NCBI GenBank assembly: GCA_013400975.1
Contig: WBMZ01009467.1
Coordinates: forward strand, 1-64,000
DNA: 64,000 nucleotides
Source: Atrichornis clamosus
Taxonomy: Eukaryota; Chordata; Aves; Passeriformes; Menuridae
Direction: 5' to 3'
The notes under the pieces were generated by a model. That model saw only the letters and a list, made by a program, of their open reading frames with translations, did not search any database and was not told where the DNA came from. This document shows, piece by piece, positions 36,008-47,400 of this stretch. The position numbers and the translations under genes are program-made. The number at the start of each line of letters is the position of its first letter. The stretch's first letter is position 1.

Positions 36008-37244
36008 GGTGAGCTAATTAATACTGCCCTCCATGTAGTTATTCAGAATATTTACCATACTTATTTTTTCAGTAGTATCTTCCTACAGATTTATGATAGC
36101 AATTATACCTATTCTTTCTTCTTACGAAACTAGTTTTTCTTCTATTACTCCTTAGCAAAACATTAAGATGGTTGGCATTGAATTATTTAAACTCTCCCAC
36201 AAGTATATTTAGCACTGTTGCAACTAGCGGGGAGAAAAAGGCCTCTATAAACCACTCAAAGGTCACCTTGGTTGGACTGCAGTATACAAAATACAAAGGT
36301 GGCTAAAAATCACCAGCAGCACCAGCAGACCTTCACAAAAAACTAGAATTGCTCTGGCCTCCAACGCGTGACAAATAAAGCTTCCCTCTATTCCCTAAGC
36401 TTTACATCTTTCCTTCACTGTATTTTCACCTTCAAAAGTGCATTTTCAAAACTGATGATGATGGTTGAGCTGCATTCTGAACCAAAAGGGAACTTAACCG
36501 AGTGACTTCACACTTCCCAAGTTTCCTCATAATACGAGATACTGGTAGCACACGGAATTCAGAGAGCTGATGGTAAGACCACAGCAGGGATGGGCTGATT
36601 CACCACATGTGGATAGCTTTTAATCACACTATGATGCTGCAATGCTTTTTTGAGGACCAGCTCCTCACAAAACAGACGCGACACCGGATCTTGTTTGGGT
36701 GTTGGTTTTAGATCAATGTGTCTGGTACAACAACTGCTGACTGCGTAGCCACAAAGACACCGCCACCACCAGCTCTGTCGGGTATCTTTGACTCCAGCAC
36801 AATGAGCTGCAATAAAGTACAAGTTGTGCAAATGAGGAATCTCTACCACACCAATGCTGTACACACTACTGAAGAGACAAGTTGCTGAATTTTCTGAGGT
36901 CTAACTACAATGCCAAGAAATACTTGTGGTGACAAAGCTTTCTTGTCACAGACATTCTTCTACGGTGGTTGTACGATTGCACCTTTTGTCCAAATGCTGA
37001 ATTTGCTTAAGTGTGGGTGAGAGTATACATTTTTAAAAATACAGACAATTCTTAAAATAATACATCATCAGGTCACTATGTTACTGATCTTCACTTTTAG
37101 TGGAGTTTAAAATTTCCCCCAAAGGGAGGTAAAAGTCCATCCAGTATTTTCCTTTACTCTTGAATATTCACATTTGCACATACAACATGATACTCATTTG
37201 CAAGAGCCTGGATTCCCATTGTGTCCTCAGGTCCCATTCCACTT

Positions 37245-37396
37245 TTAAAATAGGCAATGGTACAAATACTGAAAGAGGCAGTACCACATACCGCCTGACA
37301 AAAATGCAAGTGATTGTATGCCAACTAGCCACAGGTTACTGAGGGTCATCTCCCGAGAAATCGCTTTTGTTTGACCCTGGGGTGGCGGAAAAGCTC
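37245..37396 (-). CDS. LPGAT1: LPGAT1, last coding exon (C-terminus and stop)
   Basis: This exon encodes the C-terminal 49 residues of lysophosphatidylglycerol acyltransferase 1 plus the stop codon. The residues SREMTLSNLW and the hydrophobic end QSLAFLSG...QYLYHCLF are characteristic of the vertebrate protein and include a likely C-terminal membrane segment. On the minus strand the acceptor reads CTCTTGTAG before the exon at 37396. The exon begins with the last two bases of a Gly codon, which fits the single G left by the upstream exon. The stop is at 37245-37247. The segment just after the acceptor (AFPPPQGQTKA) is variable compared with what I recall of the human protein, while the rest is close. 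Confidence 0.96.
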
Positions 37397-38794
37397 CTAC
37401 AAGAGAAAAGAAAACACGTTTAATGCTTCTGCACAGGAGATTCTTTACCACCACTGCTTGTCCCAGCAACGGTGCCCACACACCATTAACTGGTTGCTTC
37501 TCTACTAGGCTGTTAAACTTACGAAACACTCTCCAACATTATCAGATACCTTGGAGAAAATAAAAACTCAAACCACACCCCCTTATCTTAATTAGTAAGA
37601 ATGATATTAATTTCTGTATAAACTTTAAGCATAAGCCTCAAAACATTCCTTAGAAGCTATCATAATACTCAGCCTTTGCAGAGAGATTCAACTGCCATCT
37701 AAGTTTTCTGTATTATTTTTACAGTTTTATCACTATCTCCATTATCAAATTGAAAGAATTCCATATCAAACTTCACAGCTGCTTGGTGATGATGTTTTGT
37801 ATACTGTGAAGAAGCAACACACATACATTCCTGAGGTTCCTCTTGAAATACACTTTTTTTTAAAGAAGAGTTTCCACATGTTGTTTGAACATACAGACTA
37901 AGGATACATTGTAATTTGCTGTGGAGTTCTCCAGAAATTCTTTACTGAAATCTTTGCTTAGATGGGAAAGACTGGCAAGAGCTTCAGATGACGATAAAAA
38001 AAAATTCATTTTTCCATACTTTGACTTTTTCTGACTTGCAACACTCAATTAAATGTGCCTGAATACATCAGAGCTTTATGACCATAAGCAAACTATTTGC
38101 ATATATTTACATCAGCATATTAAATAATCTGTGTTACGTGTTACTGAGATGCACAAAGCCTTGATGACATGAAGCACTTTCGTTGTTGTTAATCCTGAAC
38201 AGTGGATATAAAACTCTAAATATACTAGAGAAGATGATGTACTTGCTGCAGCATTATGGAGTCTCAACTTCTCACAGAAGAACATGAAATTAATGATTCA
38301 AAGAGTAAAGATGCAGCAGTGTCAATTTTTAATCTTAGGAACCACACAATTCGGGCAATTAGATACCATCAGCAGCTTATCTCTGTGCTTCACATTTCCA
38401 ATCACTGGAGAAACTGCAATCAAGCATTTAAGACAAAGCTTTTCTTCCTGCATGAATGCTCTTAAATTAAAAAAAAAAAAAAAGCAAAACCAAACCAAAC
38501 AAAGCAAAAGCCTAAAAAACCCCTTGATGAGCCCCATCCACCTCTCCCTGATAGGTATTTCACACTTGGGCAGATTTGCCACATCATTTATTCCCCAGTA
38601 ATTCTCAGAGCTAAGCTTCTATTTGTCCACTCTCCGCTGCATTTGTTCTTCCATGGCCCATTTGTTTTTCTGTACCAACACTGACCTCTGGTTTAAAGAA
38701 CTTTCCTTTTTCTTTGGTAGATACAGACAGCTGTCTCTTCCCCTATCCCAAGCCATCTTTGATCCTTCACCTTCCCAGCTGAGACAAGCCAAGT

Positions 38795-38960
38795 AGTTTT
38801 AGTTGCCCTTCACAGAAATGACTCCTCCTTCCCCTTAATCATCTTAGCTCCTTATCTCTGTCCCTCTCCCAGTTCAATTCATATTTCTCAACAGGGACGA
38901 TGGACCTGTACACAGAATTTCCAGAGGAGGTTTCAGACCTGGTACAACAAAGAGTGTTTC
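38795..38960 (-). mobile_element. Old CR1/L3-like LINE fragment, antisense
   Basis: The plus strand reads like the reverse complement of old amniote CR1: 'ccccttaatcatcttagctc' near 38833, 'ctctcccagttcaattcata' near 38864, then 'ctgtacacagaatttccaga' near 38908 followed by a 'ggaggtttcagacc' block corresponding to the usual 'gaggcctcacc' block. Divergence is high, consistent with an ancient insertion. Confidence 0.6.
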
Positions 38961-39625
38961 CATAGCACTGGGGATGACACTCCTGACTTTTTCCACTGCC
39001 TCACACCACTTGGCTTATGAGCAGAGTGAATGAGGAGCACGATGACTTCAGTACACAATTACTGATTTCCAACTGCTCCTAGTTTATGGTTGGGGTTTTT
39101 TTCCTTAATTAGTCCCTGAGTGTTTTTATTCTGCTAAGTGCAGTATCAGTTGTGTTTCTGTGGTGTTCAAGGTTATCCTGCTGAAGAGTTCAGAGAAATC
39201 AAGAACTTGCCAATACAGATTTTCCACTAGCTAAAATAGGAATCCTTCTGTTACCTACAGCTATTAACTCAACATGGTTTTAATCTTATAAATGAAATGT
39301 GTAAAATGTACCCGTAAAAAATTATGGAACAGTTTCCTGTCAAATTTTAGGCATATTTATTTTTCATTAATTTTCAAGAGGTTTAATATTACAGGTTTTC
39401 CCCAGACAATTAAAGTTCTGTAACACTTAAGAATATAGCAAAATGGCAAAAGGTGCTTTAGGCTTTGCTTCTTTCTCTTCCTCAATTAAAATATGCCCCA
39501 AGTACACATTGACAGTATCACTGGTAAGAAGACAAACTTTTCAAGTTTCACAGAGCATTAGATATTCCTCCAGCTTTGTGAAGTAAGCTTTATGAACAAA
39601 GACAAGTTTCAAAGCAGTGTGTAGA

Positions 39626-39675
39626 TGATGACGATGATGATGATGATGATAATAATAATAATTAGTAATAATAAT
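39626..39675. repeat. (GAT)n/(AAT)n trinucleotide microsatellite
   Basis: A GAT run with one GAC interruption passes directly into an AAT run with one AGT interruption. This is a compound trinucleotide microsatellite inside an LPGAT1 intron. Confidence 0.93.
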
Positions 39676-41029
39676 GCTGAAACAGCCCTAAGACTTAAAA
39701 GCACACCACCTTGTGACCATGTAACAGGTGAGTACAAAGCTGGCTCTTGAGCAGCTTCAGGGACTCCCCTCACATTCAACCTCAGGACCTTTTCCAGAGG
39801 GTTTCCAAAAATTGTAACAGCATTTTTTCAGTCGGCCAACAAAAGCAATGCAAGCAAGTTCTCAACAGGTATAAATGGCAGTAACTTTAAGTTATGCTAA
39901 TTTATGCTTAATAAGGTCCTATGTCATAGCATTTACATTTAAAATAGGTCTTTATTAATTCATACTGATTGCACTGGAAAATTATTACCAATTATCCTAT
40001 TTTGGAAGTGCATTTTAATGAATAAATCTGATTATATTAATTATACTCCCTGAAATTCCAGACTAGTTAGATTTTCTGGGTATGACTTAATTTAAGAGTA
40101 CAAAATAATGTCTCAAACCCAAGAATTCTTTGCAATCTATTTGCTACTCTTGTATTTTAAAAGATATTCACTAAGTTATTTGTCTGATCAAGTCCAATAT
40201 ATGCATTTGGATGTGATTTATACAGCAGGGTCTGACTTCAATGATGGCTGAGTGACAGCAGTATTTCACAAAACAAAATACACCTCTGGGTTGTTAAAGA
40301 ATTCTATTAATCTCTTTAAGCATTTCAATTGATAAATTAAGCACTCAAAACTGAGTTAGAGCAGCCTTTGCTATAATTCATCTGATAGAGGCAGTGTCTT
40401 TGCTTAACACAGTCAGCCTGGAATACTAAACTCAGCTGGTTTGGGACACCGAACACTTTCCCCCATCAACAACTGTGATTTGCTAATGAAGAGAATATTT
40501 TTCTTTAGAGACACAAATTGCATTATTTCATCTGGAGTCTTTCTACTCAGTCTATGTTTTATGAGCTTCCTTGACTGTATATTGAAATAAAACTCAATTT
40601 TTTCCTCTCTGGACTTTGTTATTCTTTTTTATTATGATGAATTCCTGTATTTTGTATTCTGAACACACACTACCAAATCCCATTCCTCCCTCTCTCCCCC
40701 ACTGCAGGGCAAGTGACATGCTTCAGTATCAACCGTATGGAAAAAAGAGCCTTAGGAGAACTCCTCCAGCTACAGTTTCAAAGTATTTACCTGGTATTTT
40801 AGATCACCTGTGTGCCAGTATCCCTTCAGTAGTGTTATTAATGCCCCAACTTTATTCAAATTCTGCTGCTCTATTAACATGGAAAGAATCTGATGACAGA
40901 AGTGATCCCGACAGCAAGGAGGCCAGCACTGACAGCACAGGGCTGCAGATCAAGGCTCCAGAGACTGCCTGCAATGTAACTCTCACAGATCCTTCCAATC
41001 ATACTTCCAATCATGTATCTTTGCATATT

Positions 41030-41150
41030 GCTAAATTATTCCACTCCATTAAATCCCGTGGCAGCAAGTTTCACAGTTGAACTGTGTGTAACTGCAGAAA
41101 GGATCTCTTTGGATTTGTTTTGAATGTGACAGCTTCCAAGCACTAATTCT
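41030..41150 (-). mobile_element. Old CR1/L3-like LINE fragment, antisense
   Basis: The plus strand carries 'gtggcagcaagtttcacagt' near 41060, then a 'gaactgtgtgtaactgcaga' block, then 'ggatttgttttgaatgtgac' near 41111 and 'aagcactaattct'. These follow the reverse complement of the old CR1 segment that in sense reads through 'aagaactagggg', 'gcaggttcaaaacaaa' and 'gtggaactcattgccac'. It is 2 kb from another antisense piece in the reverse of the expected order, so the two are probably separate insertions. Confidence 0.6.
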
Positions 41151-41342
41151 AACGTTGCCCAGGTAATTTAGCTTCCCTAGATCATTTTTTGATCATACTT
41201 CTTTGCCACATCAAAAGCAGTAATAATTATTATATCTCCTGTATTCATGTGAAGAATGCTTACACGTTCTTAAGCCATCCTGAGATCCTTGTAAGAAAAG
41301 TCACTGGCAAAGCACAGTTTTCTCTGCTAGATCTCATCCTAC

Positions 41343-41449
41343 CTGTTTCATAGAAATGTGTCAGGAGATCCTCCTTTTCAATGAAGCGTTGATACAGCCA
41401 GTTTGTGAGAGCTTCAGGCTCTGCAGGTACATCTTTAACTGGAAAAATC
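41343..41449 (-). CDS. LPGAT1: LPGAT1 internal coding exon
   Basis: This 107-base exon encodes IFPVKDVPAEPEALTNWL followed by YQRFIEKEDLLTHFYETG, an LPGAT1 segment downstream of the acyltransferase core. It starts at 41449 after a TTTGGTAG acceptor with one base that completes the Arg codon begun in the upstream exon. It ends at 41343 before a GTAGGATG donor, leaving one G that joins the last exon to make Gly. The pattern WLYQRF.EKE.LL.HFYETG is diagnostic for the family and matches vertebrate LPGAT1 closely. Confidence 0.97.
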
Positions 41450-44400
41450 CTACCAAAGAAACAAACACAAATGAAACCTAGGATATCTATTCTGTATGTG
41501 GAGAACAGAACTCTGCCCCAGCCCACCACAAAACACAGACAACAAGACTTTTGTGTCAATCTAAACGTGTGGTTCACACTCTCTCCGACTCGCAGATCAC
41601 ACAGGTATTATTAAGGATAGAGAGGTGGAGAACTCCGGGTTACCATGCAGAAGCACACAGATGACACAGGCATCAGTCTCCACCAAATGCTGTACTACAG
41701 CGTTCGATAAAAGCTAAGTTGCTGGGATTTTTTTTAAATAGAATAGCACCACATTTTATTACTATCCCTAAAAAAATACAAACCAAGGAGCAATGAAATT
41801 CATGCAATGAAAGAAATTACAAAATGAGAAAGTTCATCTGCAGCTTTCAAGAAACAATTCAACAGGCCACATCATGACACCACCAAGCTCCTCCATATCC
41901 AGAAAACAAGTCCTCTGTGCTTTTCAAAGAATGTAGGCAGCTTTGTCTGAAATTTCCAAGGCAGGTTTTACACTGAAAACTGACCGTGTACTCAAATATT
42001 GCTGCTCTGTTATAAAAGCCCAACAGAAGAACTGCCAGTATTTTGGTTCTTCCATGCTGAGTACGAGGTCTGCTAGAAAAACAGACACCAAGGGCAGAGT
42101 CCACCGTACTACATACATCCTGAAACCCCCAAATAACCCAGCGTACCTCACTGGATTTTTTTCAAACCAGAATTTCAAGTCTAACAGTAACAGTGAAACC
42201 TCCTCAGCAGACCCTAAGTGCCTTTGGACATATACAAGCACATCCACCCTGCTTCACTGGCAGGCCAACGCAGAAGAGATTCATACTCTGAAACGCAAGA
42301 CCTTTACTGCAGGGTCCGCTTTTTGGGTGAGCTCCCATCTAGCCTATCATCTACACCATGCTTCCATTTTCATTAGTGGATTTTCATTTCATTTTCAACA
42401 CAGTCTTAATTGATTATACCGCAAAGAACTGGACATAACACCACAATCACGTGGGCAGTCTATGAACAGATACGGGAATGTCACACTAACAAAATAAAGC
42501 ACTTTTGAGGAAAGCTTTCATTGCTGTTACAGTTTTCAACACCTTTGCCTGCTTTGTTGTCAAGTCATTTGTCCCTCCCCCTTTCAGTTTGATGCATGGA
42601 AAAATATGCTGTAAATGGGGGAGACAAGCTACAAAGCACTGCTCTAATGAGTGAATTAAATATCATGGTGATCTGGCATCCAGAGATAACTTCAACATAC
42701 GGAGATGAACAACTTTATTTACAAACTGTGGTATCAACATGAACTCAGCTATTTCTGTAGCCTTTGCAGGAGTCCTACCTACATCTTCCTCACACTATGG
42801 AGTTCCCTGTGCTCCAGTGAAGCCAGTCTCAGTAACCAAAAATTAGCAACTGTTACCTCAGATAAAACACAGTTTGAAGAGAAGTCTTTGGCCAAAGATA
42901 AATGTTATGAAATGGTGGTTCAGTAAATAGCTCAAGTTTTCAGTCTGCATATTTAGAACAAAGATAAACAACAAAGAACTATCTTATCTTGAAGCCCAGA
43001 TGCTGAACAGCAGGTTAAATTTAAACCACGTAGAAGCAAGTAAAAAACATACCCACAGAGAAAGGACCATTTTGTTGAGGGTATAAGCAAGACTTACTCT
43101 GTGTCCCTAAACACAACCGAGCTGCTAAGTACTATTTTTACTCTCTCCTGCCTATCTGACGTGAAGAGATAAAAAGGCTCAGCAACTGAATATTGTGTTT
43201 CACCGAGTATTTCTGAAGGACAGATGCTCTGCTTACGCAAGTTTTCAGTTGGTTCAGAACTAACACAACGTGTGTTGCCTCAGGACAGAAGTCTAGGGTT
43301 ACCCAGCTTCACATGCAGTCTCCATTGTAAACTGCAGACACTGTTCACCTCTGCCTTCATTCTCCCTGACCTAATGGGTGACAACTCTACAGCTCAATCC
43401 TCCAGTTCATCTGGCATTTTGCCAGGCACTTACCTTCTAGTCTGAAAACATTATCACACGGTCTTGTCAGATATCTTTAGAAACAATTTCTGAGCTGGCA
43501 CTTTAATGGAGCAGGAAAGTAGCACAGGTGATACAGCACAGTAAGGTATTGTGGGAGAGAAATGGAATGCAGCATACCACTTCCCTGATCGAATCCATCC
43601 AGGCTCCTGTATGAATCAATAACACCACCAGAATACCTGATTCTCTGGATATAAACTCTGCTGCTTAAACGTCTGAGAAGCAGTCACTGTTACACCCAGT
43701 TTGAATGAATATTAATAGACTGAAAACCAACTAGATTTCCAATAATGCTACACTGGCTGCCACAACTTAGCAATAGTAAGTGCTAGTGTATTTAAAAGCA
43801 TTTTCAAATGTATTTTTAGATTATCCAGTTATTTTTACCAGCAGAACATTCTTACTAATGACTGAGCTAAATTAGAGATTAAATATTTAAAAAAAAAATC
43901 CTCAAACTCTGGAAACAAGGTCTTTCTGTACTCGATAAGGCAAAGCTAAGCCTCCGTATACTTAAACTGAACATACTGCTAATGCCATCATGCTCTGCCC
44001 ATCAGATGGCTCAGCTGGCATCTGTGGTTTAAAAGAACACTCTCTTTAAGGAGACTGGGTCCAGCAAAGGTACGTGAGCAAGCCTACTGATACAGAACTC
44101 CCTACACAGGCGATCCAAAGCAACGGCAGAGAGCCACTGCTCCGACTCGAGCAGGGCCATCCCCAGACCCCGGCTGGTGGCATCTGCCAGCTCCAGTGTT
44201 AAAAGATGCAGGAAACTGTTTTTTCTTTTCAGTGAGATACATAAATAGGTGTCCGTATGGTCAGGGCATGAGCATCACCTTGGCTCTACCCCACTTTTGG
44301 GTGTGCACGATCAAGAATGCCATTAAAAGCAAACAGTTTGCTGATCTCCTCAGGAAAAAAAAGAAGTTATCACCACATCGAACTGCCCAGGGAAGGAACA

Positions 44401-47400
44401 AGGTCAACATGTAACATCTGAAGCTCCTAGAATCTCCTGAGCACTTGAATCTTTCTAGCTTTTGGGCAAAACTAACCTCACACTGCATTAAAATAAGAGC
44501 ATCTTTGTTCCTGGTGTGGCAAACAAGGAATTTAATAGCACTGGGTAAGAACTCAACCAGAAAATTGAAGCAGAATGGAAATGCCTTCTTTTGCATCTCA
44601 TCACAGGAGCAGCTACTTTGCTGTCATCGGGGCAAGTGGGGCAGGGGCTAAAAGCAGTGGCACCACAGAGTGCTCCCTGGGGAGTTGGAAGTGGTGATGG
44701 AAGTGAAGATGCACTCCAGTGGGAACCTGCAAAGCTGTTTTGGTAATGAAGCATTACCTTCTAGCTGGAGGTACCTACTGGCAGCTGCAAGGTGACAACA
44801 GCTGCAGGACACTCGGGGTAGTGACTGAGGGATGGCGACTGTCTTAAACCACTGCATAAATTTGTATTTATGTCCCAAACCAGAATATATTAGAATAAAT
44901 GGCAGTCCAAAAAAGAAGAAAGGTAAAAAACAGGAGATGTAACTGCCAAACACATTGGCCTACGTAAGAAATTGTGGAGAATTAGCTACTGATAGTAGCC
45001 ACTTCTCAGAAAATACCTAAGAATTTTCAGAAATAGAGCATATTTAGAAACATTTAATCTCTTCTAAGTGCTCCTTGTTGGAGAAACAGCCTCTGATTCT
45101 GTATTTCAATTCTGAAGTTCATAGCTACCACTTTAAGTACAAATTGCCTTCTATCGCCAGTCCTACCCTGAATTCAAGCCCTGTATTAACTCGCTACTCT
45201 GTATAAATCACAGCATTATTTGCTGTTTCAATGACTCAATAAATTCAGGACAGTGGAGGTTGGTGGTAGATCTCAGGCATGACCAAAAATAAGTGACTTG
45301 CGTAAAAAAGTGTATTAAAATACACTGCCAAACGGGATGCCCTTCTGTGAAACTCATTCAGCAACCACAACGTATTTCATCTTATTTATAGCTCGGAGCC
45401 TGGTTTATTTCAATAAATCTGTATCAATGCAGACACAAAAATAGAACCTCCTCAATAGCTGAAAGCCTGTCTCAGCGGTGGCACAGCACAGAAGCCGGCA
45501 CGAGGAGGAAAGGTGACGGAGTACTCATCCGCAGAGGGGCACAGAGACAGCTGAGGGGGCTGGCAATGGCGTGACACTGCCACGCAGCACACACAGGGCC
45601 ACTCCCTGCGTCAGAGCTGACTGGAGCTGACGCTGGGCTACACCACAGGCACCGTCACGCAGCCCAGAACCGGGACGTGGCCATCCGAGGGCATCGCCCC
45701 GCAGCTACTGCGGCAAGGCGTGGCAGAAAATCCCAGCCCCACGCCGTTCCCGACTGAGGGGGTGCTCGGCATCCAGTAACCTTCATACCCAGGGGGTTTG
45801 CAATCGTAAGCCCTGGATTCTGCCAACAGAACTGCAGCACGTGGGAAATGCTGCTGTTGGAGAAACTTGGCGACCAGCTGAGAAACACCAAGTCCATTAA
45901 ACTAAAGAGTGTAAGAAGAAAGGAAATAAACCCCAAACTCATTTCCTGGTGCAGAAATGCTGGGAACTGAGAAGAGTAGCCAGTATGTGGCCTTCCTGCA
46001 TGGACACCAAACCACTCAGCTTATTTCTGCTGAGTGGAAGTGTAGAAAGCCTGGATTCATGGTCAACACACGTCACAAAATGGCCCAAGCATAAACCTAA
46101 ATCATTCGGGAAGAGCAAACAAACCTTTCCAACGGACTCATCACAAGGCAGGTCTCATCATGATGCCTCTAGTGAGAAATGCCTTGCACCTTCTAGCCCT
46201 TTTTTTTGGGTGCTTACTGCTTTAACAGATGGATTGAAATCTCCCACAAAAATCTCAGTATCATTTGACCTGAAAGAAGTTCATTAGGTATTTTCCTTGA
46301 GTATTAACCTGGTTTCGCAGCACTTTCCAGTAAGTTTTGAGACAAGTCAGTCAGGGTCAAAATATTACTCAATAGTTAGATGGGTAAAGTTCTCACACCT
46401 TGTGTTTTGAAGATTCAAACTTGGTAATTGTTCTTTTTTCTAGGGAAGTTTCTTCTGATATCCTGGGGAAAATCAGGCCACAGCTTTGCCTAATTATGAA
46501 CTTCTGAAAAATGTGTCATTTGTACTGAAAATTGAAGTTTGAAAAGCAAGGTTCAACTCATTATCAAAATTGAGCTCTCAAAAAAAAAAAAAGATTACTG
46601 GATTAAACCAAACCTTCTCTTCCATTTCCATCAGCTAGAAAAGCATCTAAAAATGTTAAGATAAGGCTCCTTGCTGTGTTCTCTACACTCTTTGGTTGCT
46701 CCCTAAGTAGGATGAAAAAGAAATAATCCTGCAGCAAAGGCACACGCTACGAGAAAAGGAAATCACTAGAATTGAAAGTCTGTAAGGCAGAAAGAGACAG
46801 GTTGTGATCAAGGGGCACAGCAGAAGGGACTGACTGAGCCACCAGAACAAAAGCACCTCTGCAGTCTCTTCTGCTCCAGTTTGAGTGGCACAGAAAATGT
46901 TCCTTTTTTCCCCCACTGCTGTCATACATTGATATCTTGCTGAGGACTACTCTAAAAGGGAGTAAGTGTGTTCAAATCCTGATTCTCCTTTCATACAGCA
47001 GAGATGGCATCTGGACAAAACTATTCTTTAGTTTTTCCAAAAGGGTGGGGGGTTTTTTCTATAACTCAGTTAAAAGAAAGGATAGATATGGAACTATTGT
47101 GCTTTCTTCCCAGTTATTTAAAAATTACCCTTAAAATTTATTTCAAATGTAATCTCCCAAGCCATTCCAAATTGCAAAAAATGAGCAAAAATTTTTTGCA
47201 CTAAATGCAGGAAAAGTGAGGTATAACAACAATGCAGACATACTTGAAATACATTTCATGAAAATTTCAGAGGACATTCACGTCAAATGCAGGAAAATAG
47301 AAACACACCTCCAATGGTTCCCATCTTTTTAAAGATGAAGGCCACTTTACCTTGGGTTTTCCTTTGCTAACTGAACTTGTTTCAAAGAACTTAAACTCTT

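Larger units (their letters stand above)
33240..37244 (-). other. LPGAT1: LPGAT1 3' UTR (approximate extent)
   Basis: The LPGAT1 stop codon is at 37245-37247 and no further coding exon is seen to the left, so the transcript continues into a 3' UTR in the same exon. The end is not certain. Minus-strand AATAAA signals are present at 33605-33610 and at 33258-33263; the second is followed on the minus strand by T-rich and GT-containing sequence, as expected for a cleavage site. The UTR region holds a 14-base tandem repeat at 35980-36007 and a strong polypyrimidine run (on the mRNA strand) at 33736-33791. Other AATAAA copies farther left could be used instead. Confidence 0.45.
37397..41342 (-). 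other. LPGAT1: LPGAT1 last intron
   Basis: About 3.9 kb between a GTAGGATG donor and a CTCTTGTAG acceptor. It contains an A-run followed by CAAA-type sequence at about 38467-38510, an antisense old CR1 piece (38795-38960), a trinucleotide microsatellite (39626-39675) and a second old CR1 piece (41030-41150). A plus-strand frame at 40616-41080 is unassigned and partly overlaps the CR1 piece. Confidence 0.85.
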
